Positions 48,438 to 60,500 of a stretch of DNA of 64,000 nucleotides are shown one piece after another. Source of the DNA: Mesostigma viride. Taxonomy: Eukaryota > Streptophyta > Mesostigmatophyceae > Mesostigmatales > Mesostigmataceae. The notes under the pieces are model-generated. The model made no database searches, had not been told where the DNA came from, and saw only the letters and a program-made list of their open reading frames with translations. The translations under genes and the position numbers were made by a program. Position 1 is the stretch's first letter. Each line of letters begins with the position of its first letter. Location of the stretch: assembly GCA_009746045.1 (NCBI GenBank), contig RPFO01000127.1, positions 1,700,511 through 1,764,510 of the forward strand, given 5' to 3'.

Positions 48438-51257
48438 TCGCTCACTCACTCACTCACTCACTCACTCACTCACTCACTCACTCACTCACTCACTCACTCA
48501 CTCACTCACTCACTCACTCACTCACTCACTCACTCACTCACTCACTCACTCACTCACTCACTCACTCACTCACTCACTCACTCACTCACTCACTCACTCA
48601 CTCACTCACTCACTCACTCACTCACTCACTCACTCACTCACTCACTCACTCACTCACTCACTCACTCACTCACTCACTCACTCACTCACTCACTCACTCA
48701 CTCACTCACTCACTCACTCACTCACTCACTCACTCACTCACTCACTCACTCACTCACTCACTCACTCACTCACTCACTCACTCACTCACTCACTCACTCA
48801 CTCACTCACTCACTCACTCACTCACTCACTCACTCACTCACTCACTCACTCACTCACTCACTCACTCACTCACTCACTCACTCACTCACTCACTCACTCA
48901 CTCACTCACTCACTCACTCACTCACTCACTCACTCACTCACTCACTCACTCACTCACTCACTCACTCACTCACTCACTCACTCACTCACTCACTCACTCA
49001 CTCACTCACTCACTCACTCACTCACTCACTCACTCACTCACTCACTCACTCACTCACTCACTCACTCACTCACTCACTCACTCACTCACTCACTCACTCA
49101 CTCACTCACTCACTCACTCACTCACTCACTCACTCACTCACTCACTCACTCACTCACTCACTCACTCACTCACTCACTCACTCACTCACTCACTCACTCA
49201 CTCACTCACTCACTCACTCACTCACTCACTCACTCACTCACTCACTCACTCACTCACTCACTCACTCACTCACTCACTCACTCACTCACTCACTCACTCA
49301 CTCACTCACTCACTCACTCACTCACTCACTCACTCACTCACTCACTCACTCACTCACTCACTCACTCACTCACTCACTCACTCACTCACTCACTCACTCA
49401 CTCACTCACTCACTCACTCACTCACTCACTCACTCACTCACTCACTCACTCACTCACTCACTCACTCACTCACTCACTCACTCACTCACTCACTCACTCA
49501 CTCACTCACTCACTCACTCACTCACTCACTCACTCACTCACTCACTCACTCACTCACTCACTCACTCACTCACTCACTCACTCACTCACTCACTCACTCA
49601 CTCACTCACTCACTCACTCACTCACTCACTCACTCACTCACTCACTCACTCACTCACTCACTCACTCACTCACTCACTCACTCACTCACTCACTCACTCA
49701 CTCACTCACTCACTCACTCACTCACTCACTCACTCACTCACTCACTCACTCACTCACTCACTCACTCACTCACTCACTCACTCACTCACTCACTCACTCA
49801 CTCACTCACTCACTCACTCACTCACTCACTCACTCACTCACTCACTCACTCACTCACTCACTCACTCACTCACTCACTCACTCACTCACTCACTCACTCA
49901 CTCACTCACTCACTCACTCACTCACTCACTCACTCACTCACTCACTCACTCACTCACTCACTCACTCACTCACTCACTCACTCACTCACTCACTCACTCA
50001 CTCACTCACTCACTCACTCACTCACTCACTCACTCACTCACTCACTCACTCACTCACTCACTCACTCACTCACTCACTCACTCACTCACTCACTCACTCA
50101 CTCACTCACTCACTCACTCACTCACTCACTCACTCACTCACTCACTCACTCACTCACTCACTCACTCACTCACTCACTCACTCACTCACTCACTCACTCA
50201 CTCACTCACTCACTCACTCACTCACTCACTCACTCACTCACTCACTCACTCACTCACTCACTCACTCACTCACTCACTCACTCACTCACTCACTCACTCA
50301 CTCACTCACTCACTCACTCACTCACTCACTCACTCACTCACTCACTCACTCACTCACTCACTCACTCACTCACTCACTCACTCACTCACTCACTCACTCA
50401 CTCACTCACTCACTCACTCACTCACTCACTCACTCACTCACTCACTCACTCACTCACTCACTCACTCACTCACTCACTCACTCACTCACTCACTCACTCA
50501 CTCACTCACTCACTCACTCACTCACTCACTCACTCACTCACTCACTCACTCACTCACTCACTCACTCACTCACTCACTCACTCACTCACTCACTCACTCA
50601 CTCACTCACTCACTCACTCACTCACTCACTCACTCACTCACTCACTCACTCACTCACTCACTCACTCACTCACTCACTCACTCACTCACTCACTCACTCA
50701 CTCACTCACTCACTCACTCACTCACTCACTCACTCACTCACTCACTCACTCACTCACTCACTCACTCACTCACTCACTCACTCACTCACTCACTCACTCA
50801 CTCACTCACTCACTCACTCACTCACTCACTCACTCACTCACTCACTCACTCACTCACTCACTCACTCACTCACTCACTCACTCACTCACTCACTCACTCA
50901 CTCACTCACTCACTCACTCACTCACTCACTCACTCACTCACTCACTCACTCACTCACTCACTCACTCACTCACTCACTCACTCACTCACTCACTCACTCA
51001 CTCACTCACTCACTCACTCACTCACTCACTCACTCACTCACTCACTCACTCACTCACTCACTCACTCACTCACTCACTCACTCACTCACTCACTCACTCA
51101 CTCACTCACTCACTCACTCACTCACTCACTCACTCACTCACTCACTCACTCACTCACTCACTCACTCACTCACTCACTCACTCACTCACTCACTCACTCA
51201 CTCACTCACTCACTCACTCACTCACTCACTCACTCACTCACTCACTCACTCACTCAC
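48438..51257. repeat. About 2.8 kb of perfect (CACT)n
   Basis: About 705 tandem CACT units with no interruption that I can see. The 12-bp frame period means no stop codon in any plus frame, so the 1,490-residue ORFs are artefacts. Confidence 0.97.
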
Positions 51258-51318
51258 TTGCACATGCACCACATGCGCAAGGAGGACACCAAGCGCTGCA
51301 CCAACCACTGTTCAATTA

Positions 51319-51484
51319 GCTGGGCTGTGATGCCAATGGCAAGGGTACGGGGGTGTCCATGTTGGTGCAGGACATGAAGGCTGACAAGTTCAGGCAGAAA
51401 TTGTGCAGGGAGGTGCCACTACCTCCTCGCGATACCGAGATGAGGGCGCGCAAACGCATCAACGCCGTGCCGCCTGTGGAGTAA
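51319..51484 (+). CDS. Candidate last exon of unknown gene
   Basis: After ATTAG, the frame CTGGGCTGTGATGCC... encodes LGCDANGKGTGVSMLVQDMK, KADKFRQKLCREVPLPPRDT and RARKRINAVPPVE, then a stop. The preceding 60 bp, in another frame, also look coding (MRKEDTKRCTNHCS), so a one-base indel near 51315 is possible. It may be the 3' end of the gene that starts at 46434, with the giant repeat in an intron. The simple donor/acceptor pair I found is not phase-matched, so this is unproven. Confidence 0.35.
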
Positions 51485-51834
51485 TTGTCAGCTACAATAC
51501 TTGGCATGCTGTGGGTGTACATGTAAAATGACCTTTCTAGCCCATTCGACAGCTGCCAATATGATTTTCAGCAAGCCCCTCCGTATTATGGAGATTGCGT
51601 GAGCATCCACATGGCCACATGTGCATATTGTCAGCTGTGCCCAGCCAGTGTTTATATCGATGAACTTTTGTGTGTGGCTCCTGGAGGTTGTGTTTTATCA
51701 CTTGTGAATGGTTTTCATGCTTTAATGAGTAATATAATTTGGAGCTGACCATGTATTCCACAATGGCAGTTTCGCATCCATGGGTATATAGTAAGCATTT
51801 GCAGTGGAAACTGGCAGGTATGGCGTTGATAACT

Positions 51835-52440
51835 CTACCAAATAGAATATGATGGGCCTGAGTTTTTGTGGAATGTCTAAAATAATGATGGCAAAGGTGC
51901 ATGCAAGTTTCCAGCCTCAACAGAGCACATCTTGTATGGAAACTGCAATGAAATGTGTTGAAAATTCCGAAATAGGTGCATTTTTGGTAACATTTGTGAC
52001 CAAACGGACATCAAACAAACCATGATGGGCCAGAATTTTTGTTGAATGTCTAAAATAATGATGGCAAAGGTGCATGCAAGTTTCCAGCCTCAACAGAGCA
52101 CATCTTCTATGGAAACTGCCATGAAATGTGATGAAAAATACGAAAAACGTGCATTTTTTGTAACATTTGTGAGCAAACTGACATCAAATACCATATGATG
52201 GACCTGAATTTTTGTGGGATGTCTAGAATAATGATGTTTGAGATGCCTGCAAGTTTCCAGCCTCAACGGAGCACATCTTGTATGGAAACTGCCATGAAAT
52301 GTGATGAAAAATACGAAAAACGCACATTTTTGCTAGCATTTGGTGGCATTTTGTCACCAAATGCGGTTGGATGACCATCAGATCTTGTGTACAGTCATTA
52401 GTCATGAGTATCAACTTACTTGCAAACAGCCAGGTCAAGA
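51835..52440. repeat. 173-bp satellite-like tandem repeat, second locus
   Basis: CAAGTTTCCAGCCTCAAC occurs at 51904, 52077 and 52250, exactly 173 bp apart. Units contain GTGCATTTTT, ATTTTTGTGG and ATGGAAACTGC. The period equals that of the array at 7084-7880, and short words (GTGCATTTTTTG) are shared, but overall similarity is low by eye. Confidence 0.85.
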
Positions 52441-52694
52441 ACTCTTCATTTGCATATTAGAAGGTATTTGTTTATATTAAAATCCTGAAAAATGCTAAAA
52501 ATAGACATGCCAAAAATAGGTCAGCTGAGGTCCGGTAGGTCCGGAAAGTTGCAATCCTTCTACTAGTGTCCTGAAGATGCTACCTACCAAGATCTAGCAT
52601 GTTTCGACTATAATTGCGTCGTGCAGGAGTAATAAGGCTATTTTTTGGCACTTTCAGACCGTTGTGGTGTCCTACAAATGCTATCCTACGCTGC

Positions 52695-53395
52695 CTAATC
52701 TCGTCCGAAATACGAGGCATGCCATGATACAAAGATTCTGATGACGGACGCTCGGAAAAACCTACGGACCTGTCGGAGCATCCTGTAAACCGTGCCGTCT
52801 AGCCTAGCTGCCAGTTTGGGTGGGACGGTCCACGCCTCGGCGCCATACGTGAGCACCGTGAGGACGAGGACCTTGAAGAGCATGCGCTTGCGGTGCTCGC
52901 CCACTGCCCAGGCCCTTCGAGCGCCAGTAGGGTTTGAGCGAACGGAGCTTGGCCCAGGCAAGGCCGATGCGGGTGTCCACATCGTCGGCAGTGTCAGGAA
53001 TTAGCCAACTCCCCAACAGCTTGAAGCGGTCGCGGAACGGGACCTCCGTCCCGTCGAGCAGGCGCGGCAGCGGTGGTGTATTGGAGGCCCCAATCACCAT
53101 CGCCTCAGTTTTGACACTAATCTCCAACCCCACCGCCCGCGCCTCCACCTGGGCCCAGACAGTCCAGCCAGGTCTGAATGTGCTCGGGGCTCTCGATGAG
53201 GGTGGTGTCATCCGCATAAATCAGGTCAGCAAGGCGGTAACCAGGTCTAACCCCGCCGTGCTCTTTCACGTTAAGGATGTCCAAGCCTGGCTCGAACCCC
53301 TTAAGAGCAGTAAAGCGCGCACGTGCCCGGCGCATGACGTGATCCACGACAATAATGAACAGGTATGGGGACAAGACACAACCTCTCTGGGCGAT
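52695..53395 (-). mobile_element. LINE reverse transcriptase fragment
   Basis: Three overlapping minus-strand frames form the RT palm and thumb. AQRGCVLSPYLFIIVVDHV comes first, then the catalytic LADLIYADDTTLIE (motif C, YADD), then VGLEISVKTEAMVIG with FKLLGSWLIPDTADDVDTR, and LTVLTYGAEAWTV. At least two frameshifts separate them. It is bounded on the right by another LINE tail at 53395, so both ends are truncated. Confidence 0.85.
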
Positions 53396-53470
53396 GTGCT
53401 ACATATACTCCCAACGGAGTTATGTTCCTAATTAATTATTTAATTAATGCCCGCGTTCACGTGTCTATTA
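53396..53470 (+). mobile_element. LINE 3' end with hairpin
   Basis: Only the last bases of an element. The hairpin at 53402-53424 (loop CAAC) is followed by an (ATTA)-rich tail and ATGCCCGCGT. Confidence 0.7.
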
Positions 53471-54184
53471 ATTAATTAATGACCGCGTTTACGTGTGTGG
53501 CTTACGCGCGCGCAAACAGCCTACTATGCCATATCATACAATGAGGCAATATTATTGACCACAATTGACTGCATGCCAAACATGCTGGAATACAAATATG
53601 ACGCCACCTTGCACTCACTCACCGGTATCCCGCCAAGAAATGCCACAAAATGTGCAATATAATGGCTAAAACACCTCCTTGAGCAGGCATGGAAAGCTGT
53701 TCCGATTACCACTAATGTATCCACCATGAGACATGAATAAATGTACGAGTTTCCATGCAAATAACACGGAAACGAATTGCCGTACCTGCCTCGATCATGA
53801 CCTGGCCGGGTTCCGCTGGCCGATATCCTCATATGTCACGGATACTAATGCTAGTGGCAGAGGCGGCCTTAGCCGCTGTATCGATGCATCCATCATCATT
53901 ACCATGTTGATTATCTATGCAAAGATGACGTCTAACGCGTCGACATTCCCAGCAGATGCTGCAGCGGGTCACTTCCGTAAAACAATGGAAGGCCCAGGCA
54001 AATGAACTTACCACGGCCGGCTTTATTTCCTACCCAGGCGCGCGAGACAGCCAGCCAGCCATGGATGGCTTGACTGCGGATTGCGCCGGCCTGAACGATA
54101 TCATTTCAGAAATGACGGGAAATGGCCGCAGATCGAAGCCGCTTAGGATGTTTTCACGGTTTCCTTGTTTGAACACAACATTTC
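53471..54184. other. No gene recognised
   Basis: Short ORFs only, between LINE fragments. Confidence 0.35.
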
Positions 54185-54490
54185 CTCCCTCTCTTTTGCT
54201 TGGACTGCTATGCAGAACAAGCAGAGCTAGCTAGGTGGAAGACCATTGTCCAGGCTAGCACATGCCAGCCCCTGTACGTGGGCATGCAAGCCCCCCCCCA
54301 GGAGGAAGGGGCGCTTTGCCGAGTAGTTAGGATTTCGATCTAGCTAGAGTAGTTAGGATTTTCTAGATTAGCTTAGAGTTAGCTTAGCTAGGTTCCGCGG
54401 CTTCGCTCACCTCCATTCATCAGCAGAGGAATGTACGTGCTACATGATCTCCCAACGGGGTCATGTTATAATTTAATTTAATTTTTAATG
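54185..54490 (+). mobile_element. LINE ORF2 tip and 3' UTR
   Basis: GCTTGGACTGCTATGCAGAA and a Pro/Arg/Lys-rich end are recognisable with an in-frame stop. The hairpin at 54443-54465 and an (AATTT)n tail follow. Confidence 0.7.
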
Positions 54491-54711
54491 ACTGTAGTGC
54501 ATGGCTAACACTCTGCTGCGAAGCCATGCCCTAGCCTTTGTATAGCCATGATGATCTTCCCCCCTATGTGTGCGCCTTTAGGTAGGTGCTAGAATACATA
54601 CATGTGCGCAGGTGCACTTTGTGCACCCAGAGCAGGTGTAGTTTACACCCTACCCTTGTGCACAGGAAGTTATAGCCCAGAGTTTATTAAAAGCCATATG
54701 CCCCTTTTTTT
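54491..54711 (+). mobile_element. ORF1-type 3' UTR fragment
   Basis: Matches the 3' UTR at 45190-45400 (CTCTGCTG, GCCATGCCCTAGCCTTTGTA, AGCCATATGCCCC). It ends in a T-run where the next copy begins. Confidence 0.6.
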
Positions 54712-55545
54712 TCCGAGAAGCTTATGCGTGCGTTTGAGAGAGAAATCCTTGGTCGCATGGGCCTTACTGGTGAGATCGACCTGGTCGCCCACCGCCTTCC
54801 CCGCGCGCGGGGTAAGGCAGGGGCGCCCCCGCTCCTTCTCACCTTTAAGACCCCGGCGGACAAGATTTCTTTTCTCAGACGCCGCAAGCGGCTCGAGAAG
54901 ACTCTCTTCACCATTGACGACGACTTGACCCTGGCGCAGCAACAACGGCGACGGGAGCTATGGCCGACCTACCTCCAGCTCCGGTAGACCAAGGCGGGGC
55001 AGCCGGTGTACTGGAAGGGGGCGGCCATCTACGTCGGCCACAAGCCCTGGCAGGCGACCCCCGCGGCCCCCGCGACTCCAGACGCCCCAGCTTAGGGGAA
55101 TACAGCAGTAGTAGTGTAGAATAGATAGACCGTGGCCATGTACATGTACGCCTCCTACAGGCACTATACCAGCTGAGCCCCGAGCATTATTTAAACATGT
55201 ACATGATCAGAATGTACATGTGTGCCTATGATGAGCCACACTCCAGATGATGCCTAGTTATGCTGTGCCCATGCAGAGAGCTGCTCTCTGCTGAGATGCC
55301 ACGCTCTAGTTTTTGTATAGCCATGATGATCTTCCCCGGCCCTCACAGGCATGCTCCCCCCTTACCCGGGGCATAGCGTGATAGACCATGATGGTGCAGG
55401 TGCCCTGGTGCACCTAGAGCAGCTAGGGGTAGCTTACATTCCCACCCTTGCGTGAAGTAGCCTAGAATGTATTAAAAGCCATATGCCCCTTCTCAGGGCT
55501 ATGTGCTACATCTACTCCCAACGGAGTGATGTACTGATAATTAAT
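54712..55545 (+). mobile_element. ORF1-only LINE derivative, 5'-truncated
   Basis: Encodes ERÉ-free C-terminal ORF1 sequence starting at AFEREILGRMGLTGEIDL, through LPRARGKAGAPPLLLTFK, to QQQRRRELWPTYLQLR, where a stop (TAG) replaces a codon. The 3' UTR follows directly, ending in the hairpin at 55509-55531. No ORF2 is present. Confidence 0.7.
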
Positions 55546-55594
55546 ATGCCCCTTCTCAGGGATATTCTGATTTGGCACGCCGCAAAGGTGAAAA

Positions 55595-56611
55595 TCCCTC
55601 ATTTATGCCGACGACATCACGCTCATCGAGAAGCCGGAGTCTGCCCAACTTTGGCTGGACTGCCTGGCGCTCGAGGCTCGGGCGGTTGGTCTAGAAATCA
55701 GCCCCAAAACGGAGGCCCTGGCCCTCGGCATGGCAGGGCCCCCACCCACACTCCGCCTCTTAGACGATGCGGAGGTCAACTACCCTCCTTCAGGCCGCTT
55801 CAAGCTGCTCGGCAGTTGGCTTCCCGACTGCGAGGACGACATGACGACACGGATCGGCATGGCGTGGGCGCACCTCCATGACCACCGCCGCTGGTGGAGC
55901 AACCCCGCCCTACCCCGGATCGTCAAGCGTGACCTCTTCAAGGTCGTCATTCTGACGATCCTGACCTACGGCGCCGAGACGTGGGCACTGACGCAGGAGC
56001 TGGAGCAACGACTCGACGGCGCCGTCACCAAGATGCTGCGCCAGGCCCTTAACATCCCCTTCGGTTTGCACATTAGTAATGAGGATTTGTACGCTGATTT
56101 GCCCTATGTTTCCCACATTATTAGGCACAGGCGCCTGGGCCTAGCCGGGCACCTGGCCCGCACAGATCAGGTAGATACATCAGATAGACTAGCTGGCACC
56201 AAGCCCGCCCAGCCTGGGCGATATGTCCTCACCTGGCGTGCCCCCGGCCGCGCGCGGCAGGGCCGCCACCCGTGGACTTTTCGTGATAGACTCGGCATGG
56301 ACATGTGCTACACTAGACGCGACGGGCTCACCCCCGGGCAGCCTCCTGGTTTGTCTGTAATACGGAGGCAGATGGTGCGCAAGGATAGATGGCAAGTAGT
56401 GATGAAGGAGACCACCCCCAAGCCTGTGGGGGCTCCGCGTGTGACCAAGTATGGCATTCATAGCGATTCGGGCCGCGGTGCCCACACCCCTGTAACTAGG
56501 ACCTAGATAGCTTATACCATCCATTCCATCCCATGTTCCCCTCCCACTGAGGACTTATGCTCACGTGACGCAGTCACGTGTCTATTGATTAATTTATTGT
56601 GTTAATTAATT
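55595..56611 (+). mobile_element. 5'-truncated LINE with 11-bp target-site duplication
   Basis: Starts inside the RT at SLIYADDITLIEKPESAQLW and runs through VGLEISPKTEALALG, LTILTYGAETWALTQEL and LGLAGHLART to the stop at 56506. One frame change occurs near 55730. The 3' UTR ends in a perfect 8-bp hairpin (CACGTGAC/GTCACGTG, 56562-56580) and an AT tail. The element is flanked by AAAGGTGAAAA at 55584-55594 and 56612-56622, and the joined flanks match the uninterrupted repeat at 31310-31390. Confidence 0.9.
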
Positions 56612-56679
56612 AAAGGTGAAAACCATTTGCGTTCAGTGCCGGTCCGCGGAAAACGCGGAAAACGCGATCTGCAAATGAA

Positions 56680-56737
56680 TCCGACCGGAATCGAACTGGC
56701 GACCTCTCGCACCAACTTTCGCTGACTATAGGACGGA
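56680..56737 (-). other. tRNA-like sequence, incomplete
   Basis: The minus strand has AGTTCGATTCC, a good B-box/T-loop, and ends CCGGTCGGA. The 5' TCCGTCC can pair with the 3' GGTCGGA in six of seven positions. At 58 nt it lacks room for a full anticodon arm, so it is a decayed tRNA, the head of a tRNA-derived SINE, or chance. Confidence 0.35.
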
Positions 56738-57585
56738 CGTCTCCGGATCCTAGGGCATCGTTAACTTACACCTATAGTCATCCGCAAAAGTTCTCCTTTC
56801 CGGGGAGTGATGCAAGCCTTTCGGTTTTGGTACTAGATAAATCATTCGAGATCTGTGTGTGTAGGAGTACAGGGATATGTACATATACTCCAAACAGAGT
56901 TATGTTCCAATTCAATTCGATTCAACTCAATGGCTAACATGCACGTACAGGTGTACAGCACCTCTAGGTCAGCTAGACACTCAAGACCGATCAACTGACT
57001 AGTGCACGTAATTGCACGTAATTGCACAACACGTGAGAAATAATATTATAAATAATACAGTGGGTGGCGCTCTGTTATTTCCCTACCGCAAATATGGCCG
57101 TGATGGATCACCGGTGAGCACAGGCCTGACGCAACTGCAAAACTCTTGTCAATGACAATTTCGGCAAACGAAACAGTTGCGTACTCTACATTCGGGATGG
57201 CAATCAAGGTTTATACAGGGGCGTGACACCTGAAACTAGTGGAGTCTACTAAGACAATAAGCGCACATGGCCGTTATTCTGTACCAGACCTAGGTGGACT
57301 TGGGTGCATGCGGCAGCAACAGAACCTTCAGGCTTTGGAGGAAACATCAGAGGAACAGATGCCATGGATGAGTTGCCGCAGAACGTGTGCACACCCTGCG
57401 GCACCCTGCTTCAACCCAGTTGTCTCACTCAACAAGTCTGCGCCATTGTAGGTGCAGAAAGGGATAGCTACTATTAAACATGGAAAAGCAACATAAAAGC
57501 GGGACCAGAAATGCTACACATAAATAGTGTACACTATATGCCCTTAAAAGCACGTGTCATCGAAGTCCAGAGCCACCCGACTGCT
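56738..57585. other. No gene; 3' flank of GT29 gene
   Basis: Includes a decayed LINE hairpin (56882-56904) with an (AATTC)-like tail, and probably the 3' UTR of the minus-strand gene. Confidence 0.4.
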
Positions 57586-60500
57586 TCAAGGAGGGTGGCT
57601 GACAGACCTAGTTTGCCGCCCGAGCTGCTGCAACAGCGCCAGCTGGGACCGGCTCAGGTGCCCACCATTCTCCATCCGTCGAGCGACCGACGTGCTGACT
57701 TGGCTAAACGCCGTGGGGGCCATGCCCCCCGCTACTTCCCCACTGGCCTTGTCCAACCGCCCGCTGACATGCGCGGGGCTCGCCGCCGCCCTCTTCACCC
57801 AAGGGACCTCCGAAATGCCTGTATGCATCTGGTGCGGGGCGTTGCTGGGTGTGGGCGTCGGCGCAAGGGCCGGAGCGGGCACCGGCGCAGCAGCATGACC
57901 CGCCGCAGCAAGCCCCCGAAAAGCCTCACTCACGCGAGCTAGCGCGCTCGCTTGCTTCTCCGTGAAAACACGCGCGTTGTCCATGGCGGCCGCAAAGCTG
58001 TCCAGCGACCGCTCCCCGTTCCCGTACAGCACCTGCCGCACCTGCAGCATGCGCAGCTGCTCCGCGTTATGACCACTGGCGGCCGGCGTGTGCAGAGCAC
58101 TGGCCGGCACGATCCCTCCGTCGTGACCCCGTGGCCACCGGGGGGCATAAAGTGCGCTCATCGCGGCAGACATGTGTGTGGGGATCGGTCTCTGGGGGGG
58201 TTTGGGTGGTGGCGGCGGCGGCGGCGGTGGCGGGTGCTGGCTGCTAGGCTGCAGGAGACCCAGCAGCGCATTGATCTGCTCCTGTGGAGGGTGCTCCGCT
58301 TCATCTGAGGAGGAATCTGGCGACGATGCTGCGTCGCTGGCGTCCATCACCACGGCCTCCTCCTGAGCCCTCGCGGCCTCCTTGTGGGACCGCAGGCCGA
58401 GCTCGTCGATGAACGCCCACTCCCGCTCAAACGAGTGCTCCAGGTGGCCCGTCATGTTCTGCACTTTCTTGAGGTAGTAGTGCGTGTAATGCGCGCGCGA
58501 GATGTGGGGGGACGAGAAACCGTACACGGTCACCCTCTCGCACAGCATCATGCCGAGCATGATGGCGATCATCCCCGTTGACGGCCACTGCTGGTGCCTC
58601 TCCTGCATCCATGAGTTCCGCACCGCCCGCACGATGTACGGGTGGATGAGCACAAAGGGGCCGCCCTCGATGGGAACCATGGGCACCGCTTGGAAGAATC
58701 GATCCTTGAAGCCGTTAGGAGGTTTGTACAGATCCCCCCGTTTCTCCTTGACCATCGCGGTGGCTAGCCAGTTCACGTCGAGCGGCTTGAAAGCAACCAT
58801 TGCGTATAAATCCGCTTTAACGGGCAATGACTGCGAGGAAGCCGACGCCCTCGACTCTCCCGCCCAATCACTAGAACTGGATTGCGACTCCCCATTCCCA
58901 TCACCCCCACCATTGCTGGGCTCATGACCCCCGTCATCACCATCGCCTGTGCTGTGACTGCCGGCATCCTGGACCGCGCCACGTGGCAGCGGCTGGCTTG
59001 CCCGGTCGGCTCCCGGCGCGTATGCCTCTGGGTAGAATACCCGGATCGTTGTGCGGGTGCCCACGTCCTCCTCGTACCCTGCAACAGGGGCCACATTGAG
59101 CCGTATCACGAGATCGTGATCGTCGATTTCGGCACCCTGGCGGAGACCCAGGATCGTGCCCCCGCTACCCACCACCGCGCATGACCGCCTGCACGGGGCG
59201 GGGAAGGTGCGGCGGAAACGATCCGGCACGCCCCCCTGCTGCGCGACTTTGGTCAGGTCGCTCGAGTGCACGTTGACCGTCCCTGTGGGAAGAGCTTCAC
59301 GGAAGTCAGCGCCACGGTTGACAGAGTCAAGAAACGGGTACCGGCACTGTGAGTAGCGCTTTAAATAGGACGGGAAGAGGCGGTGGGAGAGTCCCGTGGG
59401 GGGGTCATGCAGCGAGGGTGGGGGCGGGGATGGCGCACCCCTACCGTTCGCGCCAATTGCGTTCGCCACCTCTCCATCACCAGCGGCATTGGTCGCTGCC
59501 GCGGCGAAGGATGTGCCAGCGGTTTGGACCACGTTGGCGCTGCTGGTTGCTGGCTCTTTGAGGCAGATGCAGTTTTGATAGTCCCATTCCGGCTCGCGCA
59601 GGTAGTTTGAGATGGACCCTGGAAGGGTCTGCCCGATGGGTGGGTGGTGCTTGATGGTCCCACGCAGGTTGGTGGCGTCGCGAGTGGGCAGGGGGTTCTT
59701 GAGCGTGGGATGGTTGTCGTACTGCAGCGTGGCAGAAAAGAATTCATCCAATACACGCACGGAGCAGGCAAGTGGCTCGTTAAGTAATGTCCTAAGTAGG
59801 TCTTGGTGCATTGTGATGTATGCACGGTTGAGCGAGTCTACGGCTAGCTGCCGTTGAATCCGCGACCTTACACAGCAATAACAAGAGTCATAGAAAGAAA
59901 TGGGCTATTTATTGTTGCGCCCCTTGCTGAACGTCACAGAGCAAACTGCTTCCAAACCAGTCAGGTGAGGTCACTGAAAAACACTCCTGATCCGGCGCAG
60001 CCGTAACAATGAAGAGCTCACTAGACACTGTGTATAGTGCTACTCTTATACTCTTGTTATACTCTTGAGGGTGGAGGCGGCCACCTGCTGGCAGGTGACC
60101 CGATGGTGCACGGAAAACCACGGGAGTGTGCCGGCAATGGTGGCTGATCCGATCTAATACTGGTGTGTTACACTTGCACGTGCCGGTGTGCCGTACCGAC
60201 TCCCCCCCCACTCACCACCCGCTTCCCCTGCTTCGCTTGGAGTGCCTTGTAGCGGGACTGGAGCTCAGAGCGCTTACTGGCACCCGCGGTTTGCTGCAAA
60301 GGCAAGGTCCAGGGGTGCTAGAAATAGATTAGTACAGAGTAGTTCAGGGCGCACGTTGGGGGGGTTGGGGAACTTCCCCACAGCAGCAGTGCAAGGGAGG
60401 GCGGAAAATGGGGGAATGGGAGGGGGGGGGAGGGGAGGAGGGGGGGGAGGAGCGGGTAAAAGGTAGTGCGGTTGGAAATGATGGACCGAAGCTGACCATA

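Noticed and set aside
46837-51330. Two overlapping plus-strand ORFs of about 1,490 residues with Pro-Thr-His and Thr-His-Ser-Leu repeats
   Set aside because: A 4-bp unit repeated without stops is open in every plus frame and gives the same string of residues. The frame is a property of the repeat, not evidence of a protein.
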